Positions 1 through 9,887 of a DNA stretch of 64,000 nucleotides are shown here, in pieces. Below the pieces are notes generated by a model. It was given only the letters and a program-made list of their open reading frames with translations. It made no database searches and had not been told where the DNA came from. The stretch is from Alphaproteobacteria bacterium (GTDB lineage: Bacteria; Pseudomonadota; Alphaproteobacteria; Micavibrionales; Micavibrionaceae). Position 1 is the first letter of the stretch; each line of letters starts with the position of its first letter. Made by a program: the position numbers and the translations under genes. The stretch lies in assembly GCA_016757515.1 (NCBI GenBank), contig JAERIN010000004.1:1-64000 (forward strand), written 5' to 3'.

Positions 1-623
1 CCCTTCCCCCCCCGGGTGCGCCCCACGCCATAGCGCAGGGAGCGCCAGGCCATCTGCGCGGCGAACGAGAACGCGCCCGTGAAGATGACCGCGACGATGA
101 GCAGGCGCACGTCCCCGTGCAGGATGTGGGCGAGTTCGTGGGCCAGGACGGCCTCCAGCTCATCCGGCTTCAGGTCGTCCACCAGGCCCCGGGTCACGGT
201 GATGGTGTAGCTCCGGGGCCCGATGCCGCTGGCAAAGGCGTTGCGGGCCGAGGTCTCCATGATCTCCAGCTGGGGCATGGGCAGGCCGCGCGAGATGCAC
301 AGGTTCTCCAGGGCATTGTAGAGCGCGGGTGCCTCCTCCCGCGTCACGGGGCGGGAACGGGCCATGGCCCGGACCATGCGCGTGTGCCACAGCCACGAGA
401 TCAGGAACCACGCCCCCACGGCGGCCAGGACCGCCGGCCACGCCTGGGCGAGCAGGGCGCTCGCGGTGGCGGCCCAGTCCGGCCGTCCCGCGCTGAGGGT
501 CAGGCCGGCGCAGATGAGCCAGGCCGTGGCCAGAACGATGAAGGGATAGAGCGCGAGGAGGACCACGCAGCGCGCGTTGGTGTTCCAGATGTGCGTTTGC
601 AGGCCCGTGGTCGCCCCGAACAT
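1..623 (-). CDS. M48 family zinc metallopeptidase (HtpX-like), 3' end outside window
   Basis: This membrane-bound zinc protease runs off the left edge, so only about 207 N-terminal residues are visible. Hydrophobic segments lie at about residues 20-40, 60-78 and 172-190. The metal-binding HELAH motif is at about residues 162-166, following the usual 'LKPDELEAVLAHE' context of the M48 family. The second metal ligand would lie in the missing part. It starts 6 bp after the stop of lemA on the same strand. A LemA protein next to an HtpX-like peptidase is a common bacterial pair, thought to act in envelope protein quality control; the role here is inferred. Confidence 0.85.
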   Translation of the reverse strand, partial: MFGATTGLQTHIWNTNARCVVLLALYPFIVLATAWLICAGLTLSAGRPDWAATASALLAQAWPAVLAAVGAWFLISWLWHTRMVRAMARSRPVTREEAPALYNALENLCISRGLPMPQLEIMETSARNAFASGIGPRSYTITVTRGLVDDLKPDELEAVLAHELAHILHGDVRLLIVAVIFTGAFSFAAQMAWRSLRYGVGRTRGGK

Positions 624-629
624 AGCGGC

Positions 630-1223
630 CTAGAACCGTACGTCCGGGCGGGCGCGGACCCGGTCGTCCTGACCGGCCTCTATCTCAAAAAACGGCTCCT
701 GCGCAAAGCCGAAGAGAGCCCCGACCACGTTCGCCGGGAACTGCGCCAGGGTAGCGTTGAACTCCTGCGTGGCGTTGTTGAAAAAGCGCCGGGCGGCGGC
801 GATCTTGTTCTCCACGTCCGAAAGCTCCGCCATCAGACGCTGAAACTGCGCGTCGGCCTTCAGGTCCGGGTAGGCCTCCGCCACGGCCAGCAGGCCCGTG
901 AGGGCCCCGGCCAAAAGGCCCTCCGCCTTCATCCGGTCCGCGCCCGCGCCCTTGACCCCCTCGGCCCGCGTGCGGGCGGCCGTCACGGCCTCCAGCACCT
1001 TGGCCTCATGCCCCGCGTAGCCCCGGACGGCCTCCACAAGGTTGGGGATGAGGTCATAGCGCTGGTGCAGCTGCACGTCGATGTCCGCGAACGCCTGCCC
1101 CCGGCGGATGCGCAGGGCGATGAGGCGGTTGTAGACCCCGATGGCGTAGAGCACGAGGAGCAGGGCCCCCGCGCCCAGCGCGATGGGCATGAGGGGCAGG
1201 GCGGAGAGATCAAGGTTGGTCAT
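630..1223 (-). CDS. lemA: LemA family membrane protein
   Basis: The 197-residue protein has one N-terminal membrane helix (about residues 10-30). After it comes the conserved LemA helical domain, with the hallmark 'YNRLIALR' and 'QRYDLIPNLVEAVRGYA' stretches, and 'RRFFNNATQEFN' near residue 150. The length is typical of the family. The biochemical role of LemA is unknown; it has an extracytoplasmic helical bundle. It is probably co-transcribed with the M48 peptidase downstream. The gene upstream (1257-2327) is much more AT-rich and looks inserted. Confidence 0.93.
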   Translation of the reverse strand: MTNLDLSALPLMPIALGAGALLLVLYAIGVYNRLIALRIRRGQAFADIDVQLHQRYDLIPNLVEAVRGYAGHEAKVLEAVTAARTRAEGVKGAGADRMKAEGLLAGALTGLLAVAEAYPDLKADAQFQRLMAELSDVENKIAAARRFFNNATQEFNATLAQFPANVVGALFGFAQEPFFEIEAGQDDRVRARPDVRF

Positions 1224-1256
1224 GGGGGTCTCCTTATCTTTTTCTAGGGCGATCTA

Positions 1257-2327
1257 TTAACCATCCTGTTCAGACGTTTCTTCATACTCCCGTATCGTTT
1301 TCAGTATATTTTCTGAATATTTATATATATCTTGCGGATCAGATATATCAAAAATTTTTTCTTCTTTTTTAGAGAAAACCCCAATCTTTTTCTTTCGTGC
1401 TGAATTGAAACGGAGCCTGGCTATCGTCTTTCTGTTGTTGTCATCCAGAATGATAGCGCAATAGCTCTTTGCGTCCCTCATGAAAATTCTATTTGGGTTT
1501 ATATCCTTTGAACATATAGATTTTATTATATAAAATCCCTCAATTTCTTCTTCTGTTGTCTCTATTTCGGCTTCTTGTGCCTCCTCCTCTTTGTGTTGCT
1601 CTTGAGGCTGAGAGGCTTCTAGTGCCTTAGAAAGCCTGTCGCTAATTTGATCTCGTATAGCTTCCTGTATAGCATTTTTAACAATTACAGTGAACTCTTC
1701 CTTTACGTTTTTTGTAAATCTGCCCGAGAAAACCTTAGATACAAAAAATCTAACTATATCCTCGCTGGGGTTTTCTATTTCACTTAGAAATATAGATTTG
1801 ACTTCGCTTCCGTACTTTAGGTTGCTTGCGGTTCCCAATATTGCATCAACATCAAAGCTTTTCCTTGAAAATTTCTTTAATTGTGCAATTTGGTTTGGTC
1901 TATAGGTAAATAGATTAAATCTGAAAAATGGACTTTCGTCCATTTTATTCTCCGAATCTATATCAGAATAAAACCAATAATCAATACCGTTTGTAAGTAT
2001 AGCAAATCGTGCCTCCGTTGTCATGAAGTATCTAAAAAGCTGACCCATATGAGCGCGCGATAGGTCGCTCTTGCAAGGTTTGCACTCTATAAGAATGACT
2101 ATTCTTCCATCTTTCTTGATAGCGTAATCAACTTTTTCGCCTTTTTTGATGCCTATATCTGCTGTGAACTCTGGAGTTAAAATGCTTGGGTCAAATATGT
2201 CGTAGCCCAGAGCCGCCAAGAATGGCATGATTAAAGCATTTTTTGTAGCTTCTTCCGTCTCTATACTGCCAACAATATCTTGTGCCCGCACAGACAGGGC
2301 TTTAATTTTTTCTTCTATATTTTCCAT
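1257..2327 (-). CDS. HsdR_N-type PD-(D/E)xK nuclease-domain protein, AT-rich, probably acquired
   Basis: The 356-residue protein resembles the stand-alone family that carries the N-terminal nuclease domain of type I restriction R subunits. Visible nuclease residues are D in 'KVDYAI' (about residue 67) and E-x-K in 'ILIECKP' (about residue 81). No helicase domain follows. A Glu-rich linker (about residues 240-265) leads to a C-terminal domain with 'MRDAKSYCAIILDDNN'. An AAGGAG ribosome site lies 7 nt before the ATG. Base composition and codons (many ATA, TTT and AAA) differ sharply from both neighbours, which suggests horizontal transfer. No methylase or specificity subunit adjoins it, so a defence role is unproven. 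Confidence 0.8.
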   Translation of the reverse strand: MENIEEKIKALSVRAQDIVGSIETEEATKNALIMPFLAALGYDIFDPSILTPEFTADIGIKKGEKVDYAIKKDGRIVILIECKPCKSDLSRAHMGQLFRYFMTTEARFAILTNGIDYWFYSDIDSENKMDESPFFRFNLFTYRPNQIAQLKKFSRKSFDVDAILGTASNLKYGSEVKSIFLSEIENPSEDIVRFFVSKVFSGRFTKNVKEEFTVIVKNAIQEAIRDQISDRLSKALEASQPQEQHKEEEAQEAEIETTEEEIEGFYIIKSICSKDINPNRIFMRDAKSYCAIILDDNNRKTIARLRFNSARKKKIGVFSKKEEKIFDISDPQDIYKYSENILKTIREYEETSEQDG

Positions 2328-2347
2328 TTTTTGGCTCCTTATTTTTC

Positions 2348-3676
2348 TTACAAAATAAACTTACTCAAATCCGCGTTTTTGACAAGGTCTTCCACCGTCT
2401 CGCGCACGTATGCGGACGTGATGGTCACGGCCTCCCCGGCCCGCTCGGGCGCGGTGAAGGATATGTCCTCCAGCAGCCTTTCCATCACGGTGTGCAGACG
2501 CCGCGCGCCTATGTTTTCCACCTTTTGGTTGACCTCAAAGGCAAGGCGGGCAACCTCCTCCACCGCGCCGCTTGCAAAGGACAGCTCCACCCCTTCCGTG
2601 CCGATAAGGGCTTGATACTGCTTTATCAGGCACGCCTCGGTCTCCACCAAGATGCGCTTGAAGTCCTCCTCTGTCAGGTCTCGCAGCTCCACCCGGATGG
2701 GCAGGCGGCCCTGCAGCTCGGCCAGGAGGTCGCTCGGCTTGGCGTAGTGGAACGCGCCGGAGGCGATGAACAGGATGTGGTCCGTGCGGACCGTGCCGTG
2801 GCGGGTGGTGACGGTCGTGCCTTCTATGAGAGGCAGGAGGTCCCGCTGCACGCCCTCGCGGCTTACGTCCCCGCCCCGGATGTCCTGGCGGGAGGCGATC
2901 TTGTCCAGCTCATCAATAAACACAATACCGCTGTTCTCCACCAGGTCCAACGCCGCTGTGGTTATCTTGTCTTCGTCCAGCAGCTTGTCGCACTCTTCAG
3001 CAACAAGAACGTCCCGGCTCTCGCCCACCTTCATCTTTTTCTTTTTGGTGCGCGAGCCGCCAAGGGCCTTGCCCAGAATCTCGTTCATGTTGATCATGGA
3101 CATGGACGCACCGGGCATGCCGGGGATGTCGAAGCTGGGCAGGATGTTTGTGCTGTCCTGGAGGTCCAGCTCCACCTCTCTGTCGTCCAGCTCTCCGGCG
3201 CGGAGCTTTGTGCGGAAGTTCTCCCGCGTGCCAGGGCCCGCTGTGGTGCCCACGAGGACGTCCAAAATGCGCTCCTCTGCATAGGCCTGGGCCTTGTCCT
3301 CCACGTTTGCGCGCATCTGGTCACGGGTCATGTGGAGGGCGATCTCGGTCAGGTCCCGGACAATGGACTCCACGTCCTTGCCTACGTAGCCGACCTCCGT
3401 GAACTTTGTGGCCTCCACCTTTATGAACGGGGCCTTGGCGAGTTTGGCCAGTCGGCGGGCGATCTCTGTCTTGCCCACGCCGGTGGGGCCGATCATCAGA
3501 ATATTCTTGGGATACACCTCCTCCTGAAGGGTCTTGTCCAACTGTTGCCGCCGCCAGCGGTTGCGCATGGCGATGGCCACGGCGCGCTTCGCGTCCGACT
3601 GGCCAATGATATAGCGGTCCAAGGCCGCCACAATCTGCCTGGGGGTCATGTCTGCGGGGTCTTGCTCCTGTGTCAT
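2348..3676 (-). CDS. hslU: ATP-dependent protease ATPase subunit HslU
   Basis: HslU is the AAA+ unfoldase that feeds substrates to the HslV peptidase in the cytoplasm. Walker A (GPTGVGKTE, about residues 62-70), the pore loop 'GYVG', Walker B ([11 protein letters not shown]) and a C-terminal 'DLSKFIL' tail, which in the family docks into HslV, are all present. The ATG at 3676 gives 442 residues, close to the E. coli length. An in-frame TTG 24 nt upstream is the alternative; an AGAGGA box lies about 14 nt before the ATG. Its partner hslV, usually directly upstream in one operon, lies at 25344. Confidence 0.95.
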   Translation of the reverse strand: MTQEQDPADMTPRQIVAALDRYIIGQSDAKRAVAIAMRNRWRRQQLDKTLQEEVYPKNILMIGPTGVGKTEIARRLAKLAKAPFIKVEATKFTEVGYVGKDVESIVRDLTEIALHMTRDQMRANVEDKAQAYAEERILDVLVGTTAGPGTRENFRTKLRAGELDDREVELDLQDSTNILPSFDIPGMPGASMSMINMNEILGKALGGSRTKKKKMKVGESRDVLVAEECDKLLDEDKITTAALDLVENSGIVFIDELDKIASRQDIRGGDVSREGVQRDLLPLIEGTTVTTRHGTVRTDHILFIASGAFHYAKPSDLLAELQGRLPIRVELRDLTEEDFKRILVETEACLIKQYQALIGTEGVELSFASGAVEEVARLAFEVNQKVENIGARRLHTVMERLLEDISFTAPERAGEAVTITSAYVRETVEDLVKNADLSKFIL

Positions 3677-3738
3677 GGAAAGCAGGTATATCCTCTGCAA
3701 TCTCCCTGGGCAAGGACCGGGTCCCGCCCTGCCTGGTC

Positions 3739-5931
3739 CTATCCAAACCGCCCGTTGCGGGGGAAGCCCGTGGGTGCCAGGCGACCCGCGCTGGCGCGCT
3801 TGCCCAGCCAGGGGGCAAGGTCAGGCCCGGAAAGGGTTCGCGCGCCGGTGCCGTACTTGAATGTGAGGCCCTCACCCATGGCGAAGGCGCGCGCGTCGGC
3901 TAGGCCCCCGTCCTTATAGCGCTGCAACAAAACGCCCTTGCCTCGAGCCATAACAGGCAAGTCTCCCAGGGGGAAGGCCAGGAGCTTTCTATTTTGGCCG
4001 ATGACGGCCAGGTGGTCGTGAGATGAGTCCAAAGGCAGAGCCAAGGCCAGTGCGCAGCCCGTGAGGGCCTGCTTTCCGCTGCGGGTGGATGCCATGAGGT
4101 CGTCCATAGCCGCAACAAAGCCCCGGCCCTCGCGGCTGGCGAGGAGCACCCGGACCTCCGCACAGTACGGAAGCAGGGCCACAATCCCGGCCTCTCCAGA
4201 GAGGTCCACGGCCAGGCGCAGCGGCTCCCCAAACCCCCGCCCCGAGGGCAGCTTATCGCAGGCGATGGTGTACACCCTCCCCGCGTCCGCAAAGGCCAGC
4301 AGCTTGTCTGTCGTCCAGGCCTCCACTACAAAGCCGCGTCCGTCCCCCTCTTTATACTTAAACGCCCCGGCATCCAGTCCATGGCCTTTCATGGCCCGTA
4401 TCCAGCCTTTTTCAGAGAGCACGACTGTCACGGCTTCCCGCTCCGTCAGCGCCGCGTCCAGACTCCCCGCCACTTCCACCGGAGGTCCAGATATCGCCGT
4501 CCGCCGCGTGTCACCGGCACCGGCATACGCCTTGGCTACAGCCCCGATCTGTCCCCGCACCTCCTGCCACTGCACCGCCTCTGACGCCAGCAGGCGCTCC
4601 AAGGCCGTCTGTTCCTCGGTCAGGGTGTCCCGCTCCGCCCGTATCTCTATCTCCTCAAGTTTCCGCAGGGCCCGCAGGCGCATGTTCAGCACCGCCTCCG
4701 CCTGGACATCCGATAGGCCAAACGCGGCCATCAAGTCCGGCTTGGGATAGTCCGAGGACCGGATGATCGCGATGACCTGGTCAATGTTCAGGTAAACAAT
4801 CAGGTACCCGTCCAGAACCTCCAGCCGCGTCCGGACCTTGGCTAGCCGGTGCGCGCTGCACCGTTGCAACACCTCCCGCCGGTGGGCCAAGAAGGCGAAG
4901 AGAACGTCCCGCAGGGGCATAACACGCGGCACCCGTCCGCCATCTAAAGCATTCATGTTTAGGGGGAAGCGCACCTCCAGGTCGCACGTGCGGAAGAGGG
5001 ATTCCATCAGCAGGGCCGGGTCCACATTGCGCGAACGCGGGGTGAGCACCAAACGGATGTCCTCCGCGCTCTCATCCCGGGCGTCCGCAAGAAGGGGGAG
5101 CTTCTTGCTGGCCAAGAGCGCGTCTAGCCGCTCCACCAGTTTGGCCTTGGCCACCTGATACGGGATCTCCGTCACAACGATCTGATATTGCCCCTGGGCC
5201 AAGCGCTCCACGGTCCAGCGTGCGCGCAGACGGAAGGACCCACGCCCCGCAGCATAGGCCGCAGCAAGAGCACCCGCGTGCTCGCACAAAACACCCCCGG
5301 TGGGGAAGTCCGGACCCCGTATGTGGGCGCACGGGTCCGCGCCGGGGTCGTCCAGCAGGGCGATAAGGGCCGCGCATACCTCTCCCGCGTTGTGCGGGGG
5401 GATAGAGGTCGCCATGCCCACGGCGATGCCCTGTGCCCCATTGCACAGCAGGTTGGGGAACGCCGCCGGAAGGACCACCGGCTCCGCCTCTGTCCCGTCG
5501 TATGTGGGGCGGAAATCAACCGCGTCCTCCTCAATCCCCTCCAGGAGCAGCAACGCTGTGGACGTCAGGCGCGCTTCCGTATAGCGCATGGCCGCGGCGT
5601 TATCCCCGTCTATGTTCCCGAAATTTCCCTGCCCGTCTACCAGGGGGTAGCGCACGGCGAAGTCCTGCGCGAGGCGCACCAGGGCATCGTACACGGCGCT
5701 GTCACCGTGGGGGTGGAACTTGCCGATAACGTCCCCCACCACGCGGGCGCACTTCTTGGGTGCGTCGCCAGGGCGCAGGCGCAGTTGGTGCATGGCGTGG
5801 AGCAGGCGCCGGTGCACGGGCTTCAGCCCGTCCCGGACATCAGGCAGGGAGCGCGATACAATGGTCGAGAGCGCATAGGCGAGGTAGCGCTCGCTCAGCA
5901 CGTCGTCGAACTCAACGGCGGTCTCGGTCAT
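3739..5931 (-). CDS. parC: DNA topoisomerase IV subunit A
   Basis: The 730-residue protein is the breakage-reunion subunit that decatenates daughter chromosomes. The N-terminus has '[29 protein letters not shown]', shared by GyrA and ParC. The catalytic tyrosine is in '[10 protein letters not shown]' (about residue 115). The C-terminal part is short, without a full set of six GyrA-type blades, so ParC is favoured over GyrA. The gene ends 62 bp before hslU, and the two are probably co-transcribed. No parE lies in the window. Confidence 0.9.
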   Translation of the reverse strand: MTETAVEFDDVLSERYLAYALSTIVSRSLPDVRDGLKPVHRRLLHAMHQLRLRPGDAPKKCARVVGDVIGKFHPHGDSAVYDALVRLAQDFAVRYPLVDGQGNFGNIDGDNAAAMRYTEARLTSTALLLLEGIEEDAVDFRPTYDGTEAEPVVLPAAFPNLLCNGAQGIAVGMATSIPPHNAGEVCAALIALLDDPGADPCAHIRGPDFPTGGVLCEHAGALAAAYAAGRGSFRLRARWTVERLAQGQYQIVVTEIPYQVAKAKLVERLDALLASKKLPLLADARDESAEDIRLVLTPRSRNVDPALLMESLFRTCDLEVRFPLNMNALDGGRVPRVMPLRDVLFAFLAHRREVLQRCSAHRLAKVRTRLEVLDGYLIVYLNIDQVIAIIRSSDYPKPDLMAAFGLSDVQAEAVLNMRLRALRKLEEIEIRAERDTLTEEQTALERLLASEAVQWQEVRGQIGAVAKAYAGAGDTRRTAISGPPVEVAGSLDAALTEREAVTVVLSEKGWIRAMKGHGLDAGAFKYKEGDGRGFVVEAWTTDKLLAFADAGRVYTIACDKLPSGRGFGEPLRLAVDLSGEAGIVALLPYCAEVRVLLASREGRGFVAAMDDLMASTRSGKQALTGCALALALPLDSSHDHLAVIGQNRKLLAFPLGDLPVMARGKGVLLQRYKDGGLADARAFAMGEGLTFKYGTGARTLSGPDLAPWLGKRASAGRLAPTGFPRNGRFG

Positions 5932-5996
5932 GGGCGGGTTCTACCCCATCCCCGCAGCCCTGCAAACCGCCTCCACGGGGAGGTGTGATGCGCGCA

Positions 5997-6545
5997 TTAG
6001 CCCGCTGCGGCCTTTTCAGTGGTCTGTGGGCGGCGCAACAGGCCCGCGATGGAACCCAGGAAGCCAGAACTGTTTTGATTCCCGGGGTTGAGGGCGCGCA
6101 CGCGCTCAGTCAGGCCAGACTTTTGTGCCTCGGCGGCTTGACGAGCCGCGGCCTGTCGGCGGCGCAGAAGATCCTTATACTCCCGCGCCTCGCGCTGCGC
6201 GTGCTGCGAGGTAAGCAAAACCTGCGTCGCTTGCCGCTGCCACTGGTCCCGCTGGCCCTTCAAGTCTTCTATCTGTTCCTCGGCCAGGCGCAAGCGCACC
6301 TCTAGCATCTCCACGCGCAGGCGCAGGCGGTCCACCTCCAGCGCGTCCTCGATCGCGGGAGGCGGGGCGGCAGTGCCCTGAGGCAAGAGGCCTCCAAAGA
6401 CCCGCTCTAGCTCCGCAACATCCACGCGGGCGCGGCTGGAGCCGTCCTTATGCGCGGAGAGTTTGCCCGTTCTGATGTAGCGCTGGATGGTGGAGCGGGA
6501 CACGCCCGCCAGTTCCGCTGCGCGCTGCGCGCCGACCATGGCCAT
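5997..6545 (-). CDS. MerR/excisionase-like helix-turn-helix protein with coiled coil
   Basis: The 182-residue protein has an N-terminal winged helix-turn-helix of the MerR/Xis type ('AAELAGVSRSTIQRYIRTGKL', residues about 7-27), then a long charged heptad-rich region (about 70-140) that should form a coiled coil. There is no effector domain. I chose the ATG at 6545 because AAGGAGGA lies 10 nt upstream; an upstream in-frame start has no ribosome site. The architecture resembles plasmid- and phage-borne DNA-binding proteins with coiled-coil tails, but the target is unknown. It precedes parC on the same strand. Confidence 0.75.
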   Translation of the reverse strand: MAMVGAQRAAELAGVSRSTIQRYIRTGKLSAHKDGSSRARVDVAELERVFGGLLPQGTAAPPPAIEDALEVDRLRLRVEMLEVRLRLAEEQIEDLKGQRDQWQRQATQVLLTSQHAQREAREYKDLLRRRQAAARQAAEAQKSGLTERVRALNPGNQNSSGFLGSIAGLLRRPQTTEKAAAG

Positions 6546-6644
6546 GGGGTCCGTCCTCCTTGCGTTATGGGAGGGGGAGCGTAGCACGCGCAGCGGGCGG
6601 AATCAAGATTTTCTGCGGGGGCCCGGGCGTGGTAGGTTGGAGCC

Positions 6645-7628
6645 ATGGAGGTGGCTCTGCCTTTTGTGGCCTTTGCCCTGGTCGCGGGCCTGATGCCCCT
6701 GGCCGCGCGGGCGGGGGTGGCTCTGGGCTTTGCGGCCGCGCCGGGGAGGCGGGACGTGCACGAGTCCCCCACGCCCCGGGTCGGGGGCCTGGTGGTGTTT
6801 GGTGTTTCCGCCTGTGTTTTTATAGCGTTCTATGGATTTGCGTTCTTATATTTTTACAAATTTCTTTTATCATCACTGTGTGTGCTTTTGATTGTGGGCT
6901 TTTGGGATGATCGCTTTGGGGTTCCCCCATTAGCGAAACTTGGAGCACAAATAGCTTCTGCGTGTCTATTGGTTCTTTGGGGTGGAATCCAGATAGACAG
7001 TCTTGGAGATTTGTTTGGTTCAGGAGAGCTCCTCCTGGGCTCCATGTCTGCGCCGCTCTCTATTTTATGTATAATTTTTTTTATAAATGCCATGAACATG
7101 ATAGATGGCTTGGATGGTTTGTGCGCGGGAATTGGGTCCATCATGCTGCTCTACTTGGAAAATCCAGCCTGGATCATGGTGCCACCACTGGCGGGGTTTT
7201 TGGTGTGGAGTTTGCGCACACCCTGGCGACGTCGTGCATCCGTATTTTTAGGGGATGCTGGGAGTATGGCATTGGGTTTGTTGGTTTGTGCAGCGGCCCT
7301 GTTTTCTGTTGAACCTTTTATGTTCCGTTCCGGAATGCCCCCCATCACCGTGGCGTGGATCTTGGCCCTGCCCGTGATGGACGCGGCGGCGGTGCTGGCC
7401 CGGCGGGTGGTTGCGGGCAAGAGCCCTCTGGCCGGGGACCGTGGGCACATCCACCACCGCCTGATGGACGCTGGGCTTTCGCACGGGCAGGCCGTGGCTG
7501 TCCTGCTGGCCGCGAGCGCCGGTCTGGGCCTGATAGGCTTCCTGCCCGCGCCCGAATGGGCCCTCGCCGCGGCCTGGGCCGCGCTGTGCGTGACGCATGT
7601 GGCGCTGGGACTCACAAAGAGCGCCTAA
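6645..7628 (+). CDS. MraY/WecA-family glycosyl-1-phosphate transferase
   Basis: This polytopic inner-membrane enzyme of 327 residues transfers a sugar-1-phosphate to undecaprenyl phosphate at the start of a surface polysaccharide. Signature sites are 'ESPTPRVGG' (about residue 40), 'DDRFG' (about 88), 'NAMNMIDGLDGL' (about 145), 'FLGDAGSM' (about 203) and 'DRGHIHHRLMD' (about 265). The HIHHRL motif points to the WecA/TagO branch rather than MraY. The middle of the gene (about 6795-7330) is visibly richer in A+T than its ends. It stands alone between the divergent HTH gene and convergent lpxA. Confidence 0.88.
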   Translation: MEVALPFVAFALVAGLMPLAARAGVALGFAAAPGRRDVHESPTPRVGGLVVFGVSACVFIAFYGFAFLYFYKFLLSSLCVLLIVGFWDDRFGVPPLAKLGAQIASACLLVLWGGIQIDSLGDLFGSGELLLGSMSAPLSILCIIFFINAMNMIDGLDGLCAGIGSIMLLYLENPAWIMVPPLAGFLVWSLRTPWRRRASVFLGDAGSMALGLLVCAAALFSVEPFMFRSGMPPITVAWILALPVMDAAAVLARRVVAGKSPLAGDRGHIHHRLMDAGLSHGQAVAVLLAASAGLGLIGFLPAPEWALAAAWAALCVTHVALGLTKSA

Positions 7629-7676
7629 AGCTCTGCGGAACGCGCGCATGTCGCGCCCAAAAAAGGCAGACTGGCA

Positions 7677-8468
7677 TCAGGCCCTCCCTGGCCCGCACAG
7701 GGGGAAGCGCGTGCGTCCGCGGGCGAAGGCGATGACCTCGGCGGCCATGGGGTCTCCCGCGAACCGGCGTTCCACCTCAGTCAGGCGCTGCTCCAGGGGT
7801 CCCTCCCCTGCAAAGATAAGGTCATAGAGCCTTTGTAGGGAACGGACGGCTGCGCGGTCCGCCCCCTGCCGCTCCAGGCCGATGAGGTTCAGGCCCGCGA
7901 GGCGCGCGCGCTCCCCCTTCACCCGCGCGTGCGGGAGGACGTCCGCCTCCACCCCGCTCATCCCGCCGATGATGGCCCCTGCGCCGATGCGCACAAACTG
8001 GTGCACTGCCGCGAGGCCACCGATGATCGTCCCGTCGCCCACCGTAACGTGCCCGCCCAGGGTGGCGTTGTTGGCCAGGATGACGTTGTTGCCCAGGACA
8101 CAGTCGTGCGCCACATGGCTGCCCACCATGAGGAGGCACCCGGTGCCCACACGGGTTTCCATACGGTCCCCTGCCGTGCCGGGGTGCAGGGTGGCGTGCT
8201 CCCGGATGCGGGTACGCGAACCGATGGTGAGACGCGAGTCCTCCCCGTCGTACTTCAGGTCCTGCGGCGGGGTGCCCACAGCGGCAAAGGGGAATACCTC
8301 ACAGTGTTCCCCCAGATCCGTCTGCCCCTCAATCACCACATGGCTATGCAGGACGCAGCCCGCGCCAAGGATAACGTGCGGCCCCACGACGCAGAACGGG
8401 CCCACGCGCACGCCGGGGCCCAGGACCGCGCCCTGGGCAATAACGGCGGTGGGATGGATGTTTGTCAT
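7677..8468 (-). CDS. lpxA: UDP-N-acetylglucosamine acyltransferase
   Basis: LpxA performs the first step of lipid A synthesis, moving a 3-hydroxyacyl chain from ACP to UDP-GlcNAc in the cytoplasm. The 263-residue protein opens with 'IHPTAVIAQGAVLGPGVRVG' and continues through left-handed beta-helix hexapeptide repeats. The catalytic histidine lies in 'GSHVAHDCVLGNN' (about residue 125). The ATG at 8468 starts directly with the family N-terminus; the longer frame adds 14 unrelated residues. It is separated from its usual neighbours lpxD, fabZ and lpxB. Its presence shows an outer membrane with LPS. Confidence 0.95.
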   Translation of the reverse strand: MTNIHPTAVIAQGAVLGPGVRVGPFCVVGPHVILGAGCVLHSHVVIEGQTDLGEHCEVFPFAAVGTPPQDLKYDGEDSRLTIGSRTRIREHATLHPGTAGDRMETRVGTGCLLMVGSHVAHDCVLGNNVILANNATLGGHVTVGDGTIIGGLAAVHQFVRIGAGAIIGGMSGVEADVLPHARVKGERARLAGLNLIGLERQGADRAAVRSLQRLYDLIFAGEGPLEQRLTEVERRFAGDPMAAEVIAFARGRTRFPLCGPGRA

Positions 8469-8628
8469 GGCCCTGGAGCCTACACGCGCGGCTGGGCAAG
8501 GGCCAGTCACGCTGTGTTGCGCCGTGTTGCGCCGGGGGCGTGCTCACCGCAGAGGCTGTGCTGTCAGCCCTTGACCTGTGCGCCTACGCGGGAGAGGATG
8601 TGGCTGCGCACGCGTTAGGAGAACGAAC

Positions 8629-9768
8629 ATGGTCAGAGCACTCGTTTTTTGCCTTTGCCTCCTGGCCGCCCCGGCCTGGGCGACCACTGCGCCGGAGACA
8701 GCGGCCCCGCACGCGGTAGTGCTGGACTACGCCACGGGGCAAGTCCTGCTGAACAAGGGAGGCGCGGAGCGCATCCCCACAGCGTCCATGAGCAAGGTCG
8801 CCACGTTGTATGAGGTTTTTGCGGCCCTGAAGGCGGGACACATAACCCTGGACGACACCATGCGGGTGAGCGAGAAGGCCTGGCGCATGAAGGGCTCCAG
8901 CATGTTCCTGGAGCCGGCCATGCGCCCCACAGTGGAGGCGCTGATCCGGGGCGTGGCGGTGCAGTCTGGCAACGACGCCTGCGTGGTCCTGGCCGAAGGA
9001 CTCTCAGGGAGCGAGACAGCGTTTTCTATGCTTATGAACGCGCGGGCCCAATCTCTGGGCCTTCGCGCCACGCACTTCGCGAACGCCACAGGCTGGCCCG
9101 ACCCGGAGCACTACTCCACGCCCTTGGACCTCGCGCATCTGGCCGTGGCAGTCATCCGGGATTTCCCAGAGTATTACCCCTATTTCGGGGAGGAGTCTTT
9201 CGCCTATAACAACATCAAGCAGATGAATCGCAACCCTTTGCTCTACCGCCCCGGCCTGGGCGCGGACGGGGTGAAAACCGGACACACGCAAGAGGCTGGG
9301 TACGGCCTGATTGCCTCGGCGGCGGATGCAGCCACGGGCCGACGTGTGGTTTTGGTCGTGGCGGGTTTGCCGGATGAGCCCGCGCGCGCGGCAGAGGGGG
9401 CAAAGCTTGTGGCATGGGGCCTGTCGGCCTTTGCGAATCGGGTTTTGTTCGCGGGGGGGCAGGCGGTGGTCACAGCCCCGGTGGCCAAAGGGGCCATGAG
9501 GGGCGTTGCCCTTGTCCCCGCGCGGGACGTACTCGTGACGGTGCCCCGGGGAAGAGACGGGTCCCCCCCGGCCCCCGTGGTGGCGGAGGCCCGCCTCCCT
9601 GCCGCGCCCCTGATTGCCCCGGTGGCTGCGGGGGCAGAGGTGGGGGTGCTGCACATCGCGTGGGAGGGTGGCTCAACGGACGTTCCCCTCCTGACCGGTC
9701 AGGCCGTGCCACGCGCGGGCTTGTTTGCGCGCATCACCCAAAACGCGCGCGCCCTCGTGGGGTGGTAG
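8629..9768 (+). CDS. D-alanyl-D-alanine carboxypeptidase (penicillin-binding protein 5/6 family)
   Basis: This is a periplasmic serine peptidase of 379 residues that trims peptidoglycan stem peptides. A signal peptide (residues 1-18, ending AWA) precedes the catalytic domain. The three active-site motifs are present: SMSK (53-56, nucleophile Ser53), SGN (about 112) and KTG (about 220). A smaller beta domain ends the protein. AGGAG lies 8 nt before the ATG. It is divergent from lpxA. Confidence 0.93.
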   Translation: MVRALVFCLCLLAAPAWATTAPETAAPHAVVLDYATGQVLLNKGGAERIPTASMSKVATLYEVFAALKAGHITLDDTMRVSEKAWRMKGSSMFLEPAMRPTVEALIRGVAVQSGNDACVVLAEGLSGSETAFSMLMNARAQSLGLRATHFANATGWPDPEHYSTPLDLAHLAVAVIRDFPEYYPYFGEESFAYNNIKQMNRNPLLYRPGLGADGVKTGHTQEAGYGLIASAADAATGRRVVLVVAGLPDEPARAAEGAKLVAWGLSAFANRVLFAGGQAVVTAPVAKGAMRGVALVPARDVLVTVPRGRDGSPPAPVVAEARLPAAPLIAPVAAGAEVGVLHIAWEGGSTDVPLLTGQAVPRAGLFARITQNARALVGW

Positions 9769-9887
9769 ACGCTGCACTTCATGGGCATGTTGCCCAGTGT
9801 GGCCCCCGCTATGCAGGCGCCTGACACCAGTGTCCGCCGCGCCGGGCCGCGCTGGAGCGTTGAGCTGCTATGGGGTAGGCTCGGCGT

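Noticed and set aside
2492-3919. Long plus-strand open frame opposite hslU
   Set aside because: It is the antisense shadow of a clear hslU in GC-rich DNA. It has no motif and low-complexity Val/Gly/Leu content.
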